Below are positions 13,100-14,870 of a stretch of DNA of 14,870 nt, piece by piece. A program made the position numbers and the translations under genes. Origin of the DNA: Nitrospirota bacterium (GTDB taxonomy: Bacteria; Nitrospirota_A; Leptospirillia; Leptospirillales; Leptospirillaceae); contig JAKCDE010000027.1 of assembly GCA_021838585.1 (NCBI GenBank), forward strand, positions 1 to 14,870, read 5' to 3'. How positions within the stretch are numbered: the stretch's first letter is position 1; the number at the start of each line of letters is the position of its first letter. The notes below the pieces were generated by a model. It was given only the letters and a program-made list of their open reading frames with translations, was not told the DNA's origin and searched no databases.

Positions 13100-14478
13100 G
13101 GAAGAGCGCCTCCAGAGGGCTTGGTCGAGGATTCCGCAGAGGGTTTTCCCGAGGTGTCGGAGGTTCCGGGACTTGCGGGAGCATCGAGAAATTCGATCCG
13201 GACCCGGGAGACACGCTGGCGGTCAACCTCCACCACCGTTATTTTCATGTTTTTCGAGAAAAAGAATTCGCCTCCCCGGGGTATGGTCTGCAGTTGGGAC
13301 AGGACAAATCCTGCGAGTGTCTCGTAGTCCTCTCCCTCGGGGATAGGGATTCTGTAGTCCTCGGACAGGTCCCGAATCGAGAGGGAGGCATCGACCAGAT
13401 AGGAGCCGTCCCGAAGGCGCTCGACAGGTTTGGCCACCTCGTCGGATTCGTCCTCGATCTCGCCGACAATTTCCTCAAGGAGGTCCTCCATGGTGACAAG
13501 ACCGTCCAGCGCGCCATATTCGTCAAGGACCAGGGCCATCTGAGTCCGTCTTTTCTGCATCTCCTTGAGGACGTAAGGGACCTTCATGGATTCGGGGACA
13601 AAGTAGGGGGTATGGAGAACCTTGTCAATCCGGAATGTCCCCGGAGCATTGAGGAGCTCGACAAGATCCTTGTAGTAAAGGATTCCTGCCACCTCTTCCC
13701 CTTCGGCCCTCAGGACGGGGTAGCGGGAGTAACGATTTTCGGAGAAAATTCCGATGATCTCCGAGAGCGTCATCCCGGTCCGGAGAGTGACCATGCGAAC
13801 CCGAGGGACCATGACTTCCCGGACCGAGATGTCCGTAAACTTGAAGACGCTCTGAATGAGGTCCTGCTCCGTCCGGTTGATGATGCCATGTTCGCCGCCT
13901 TCCTTCAGGAGCAGTTCGAGCTCTTCCGGCGTGATCGGATAGGAGGCGGTGGTAGGGGTGACCCGAAGGAGCCGGACAACGAAGAGGCTCGTGGCCGTGA
14001 CCACTCGTACGGGAAGGGCCAGAAGCTCCGAGAGGAGAAGGATCGGACGGGACAGACGAAGGGCAATGCGCTCATTGTTTCGAATGGCGATGGTTTTGGG
14101 CACGATCTCTCCCAGGACCAGCATGCCGAAAACCTGAAGAAGAATGACCCCGAAGACGCTCAGGGGAAGGAAGATATGGTGGGCCGAGACGCCGGGAATT
14201 TCAGCCAGAATCGGCTTGAACTTTTCGTAGGAGACCGTTCCCGTGGCGGCCGATGCCAGTCCCGTTGAGAGGGTCATCAGGACCTGGACTGTGGCCACGA
14301 ACCTCTCCGGATCTTTTCTGAGGCGAAGGAGCGCCCGGCTGTCGGGGGAGCCGTTTCCGGAGAGTTGCTGGACCCGGGAAAGGCGAAGGGAGATGACCGA
14401 GAGCTCGGCGGCGGCGAGGAAGGCATTGAAGAGAATCAGAAGGAAGATGGCAAGGGTATCGGCCCAAAGGGGAGTCAT
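13096..14478 (-). CDS. CNNM/CorC-family membrane protein (DUF21, CBS pair, CorC_HlyC domain)
   Basis: The 460-residue protein has the standard three-part layout. A DUF21 membrane domain (about 1-200) starts with FLLILFNAFLAAAELSVISL and includes VLGEIVPKTIAIRN. A CBS pair (about 215-335) shows VREVMVPRVRMVTL and YSRYPVL in the first repeat and MALVLDEYGALDGLVTMEDL in the second, which runs into EEIVGEIEDESDE. A CorC_HlyC domain (about 350-430) includes YRIPIPEGEDYETLAGFVL. Family members are linked to magnesium export or divalent-cation tolerance; the older haemolysin name is misleading. The C-terminal 30 residues are Ser, Pro and Thr rich and disordered. The ATG at 14476-14478 has only a weak ribosome site (GGGGA). 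It is the first gene of a three-gene overlapping unit. Confidence 0.93.
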   Translation of the reverse strand: MTPLWADTLAIFLLILFNAFLAAAELSVISLRLSRVQQLSGNGSPDSRALLRLRKDPERFVATVQVLMTLSTGLASAATGTVSYEKFKPILAEIPGVSAHHIFLPLSVFGVILLQVFGMLVLGEIVPKTIAIRNNERIALRLSRPILLLSELLALPVRVVTATSLFVVRLLRVTPTTASYPITPEELELLLKEGGEHGIINRTEQDLIQSVFKFTDISVREVMVPRVRMVTLRTGMTLSEIIGIFSENRYSRYPVLRAEGEEVAGILYYKDLVELLNAPGTFRIDKVLHTPYFVPESMKVPYVLKEMQKRRTQMALVLDEYGALDGLVTMEDLLEEIVGEIEDESDEVAKPVERLRDGSYLVDASLSIRDLSEDYRIPIPEGEDYETLAGFVLSQLQTIPRGGEFFFSKNMKITVVEVDRQRVSRVRIEFLDAPASPGTSDTSGKPSAESSTKPSGGALP

Positions 14479-14773
14479 CGTCCCCGTCCATATCTTTCCC
14501 CGAAGGAAGGAAAAGGAAGAGGGGAGGATCCGCCTGATGCGCTGGAGGCCGGAGTCAAAAAGGGACGGCCGCTCGGAATGTCGGGGGTACTAATACAGCT
14601 CTCCTGCTTTTGTCCCGGATCAGGCTCCCGGGAGCCTCCTGTCGGTCGAGGGACCGGGGAGGAACCGGAGAAGCCTCCAGACGCTCCTTCGCCGGGTTTC
14701 TGAGTGTCGCGCTGATGTCGGCGCGAGGTTTCGAGAGGCTGACGGAGGGTCGGGGGAGGGGAACGGAATGGTC
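14479..14773. other. Intergenic region between divergent genes
   Basis: About 295 bases separate the CNNM gene from the rightward promoter at 14774. I see no convincing gene: the open frames here are Pro, Arg and Ser rich and lack family features or good ribosome sites. It holds the 16-bp palindrome at 14622-14637 and presumably a minus-strand promoter for the membrane unit, which I could not place with confidence. Confidence 0.6.
14622..14637. repeat. Perfect 16-bp palindrome in the divergent intergenic region
   Basis: AGGCTCCC is followed directly by its reverse complement GGGAGCCT with no spacer. It is 137 bases before the plus-strand -35 element and 144 bases before the CNNM start codon, so it could be a regulator site for either side. 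No T-run follows on either strand, so it is not a typical terminator. Confidence 0.5.
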
Positions 14774-14802
14774 TTGACAATGGATCCGTTGCCGCCTATA
14801 TT
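14774..14802 (+). promoter_or_regulatory. Strong sigma70-type promoter for the rightward gene
   Basis: TTGACA (14774-14779), a 17-base spacer and TATATT (14797-14802) match the sigma70 consensus at eleven of twelve positions. The start point would be near 14809, leaving a leader of about 54 bases before the ATG at 14863. Confidence 0.85.
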
Positions 14803-14862
14803 GGGTAGGCATCGACGTTCTCATCATAAACTATTTTCCTTGAATTGAGCAAGGGGGCCAAC

Positions 14863-14870
14863 ATGTACGA
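14863..14870 (+). CDS. Start of a rightward gene, cut by the window edge
   Basis: An ATG at 14863-14865, preceded by AAGGGGG (14851-14857) at five-base spacing and by a strong promoter, begins a gene of which only Met-Tyr and two bases are visible. Nothing can be said about its product. Confidence 0.65.

Noticed and set aside
14475..14827. Two minus-strand open frames upstream of the CNNM gene
   Set aside because: Pro, Arg and Ser rich products without motifs; they run through the rightward promoter region.

Overview
The window is GC-rich bacterial chromosome with almost all genes on the minus strand, short intergenic gaps and many ATGA-, TTGA- or CTGA-type overlaps. No mobile element, CRISPR array, tRNA or rRNA was seen. 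The gene set is a complete ISC iron-sulfur cluster operon in the order iscR-iscS-iscU-iscA-hscB-hscA-fdx-iscX, followed by mrp, truA, gpsA and gpmA. This suits a Nitrospirota-type organism such as Leptospirillum or a relative, but that assignment is inference from gene content and protein style and was not tested by a search.

Layout from left to right. (1) A plus-strand gene for a small PuuD-like (urate-oxidase N-terminal family) membrane protein is cut at its first base and ends in a strong bidirectional terminator at 531-558. (2) Minus-strand housekeeping genes follow, read from right to left: mrp (P-loop Fe-S carrier), an 82-residue unknown, truA, gpsA, a DUF971 protein, gpmA and a 43-residue membrane peptide. 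(3) The ISC operon spans 11264 down to 5249. It is preceded by a clear sigma70-type promoter and a 19-bp perfect palindrome over the presumed start point, which is the likely IscR operator. (4) A three-gene membrane module of overlapping genes occupies 14478 to 11499: a CNNM/CorC-type transporter-like protein, a membrane-anchored extracytoplasmic protein, and a membrane protein with a degenerate phospholipase-D-like domain. (5) A divergent promoter and the first codons of a plus-strand gene lie at the right edge.

The most striking observation is in iscS. The protein aligns along its whole length with ordinary group-I IscS and keeps the sulfur-carrying cysteine loop, the substrate arginine and the C-terminal IscU-docking tail. 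However, the PLP-binding lysine is leucine, and the other main PLP contacts (His104, Asn155, Asp180, Gln183, Ser203 in E. coli numbering) are also replaced. It is therefore predicted to bind no PLP in the usual way and to have no cysteine desulfurase activity, although every partner gene is intact. This suggests an Fe-S assembly complex fed by another sulfur source, in which IscS is a scaffold or cysteine-ligand donor.

Other points worth reading are an HscB with an N-terminal tetracysteine zinc-type domain, a truA gene whose only plausible start is CTG, and the domains of plant HCF101 (MIP18, Mrp ATPase, DUF971) split over two genes of one gene string.
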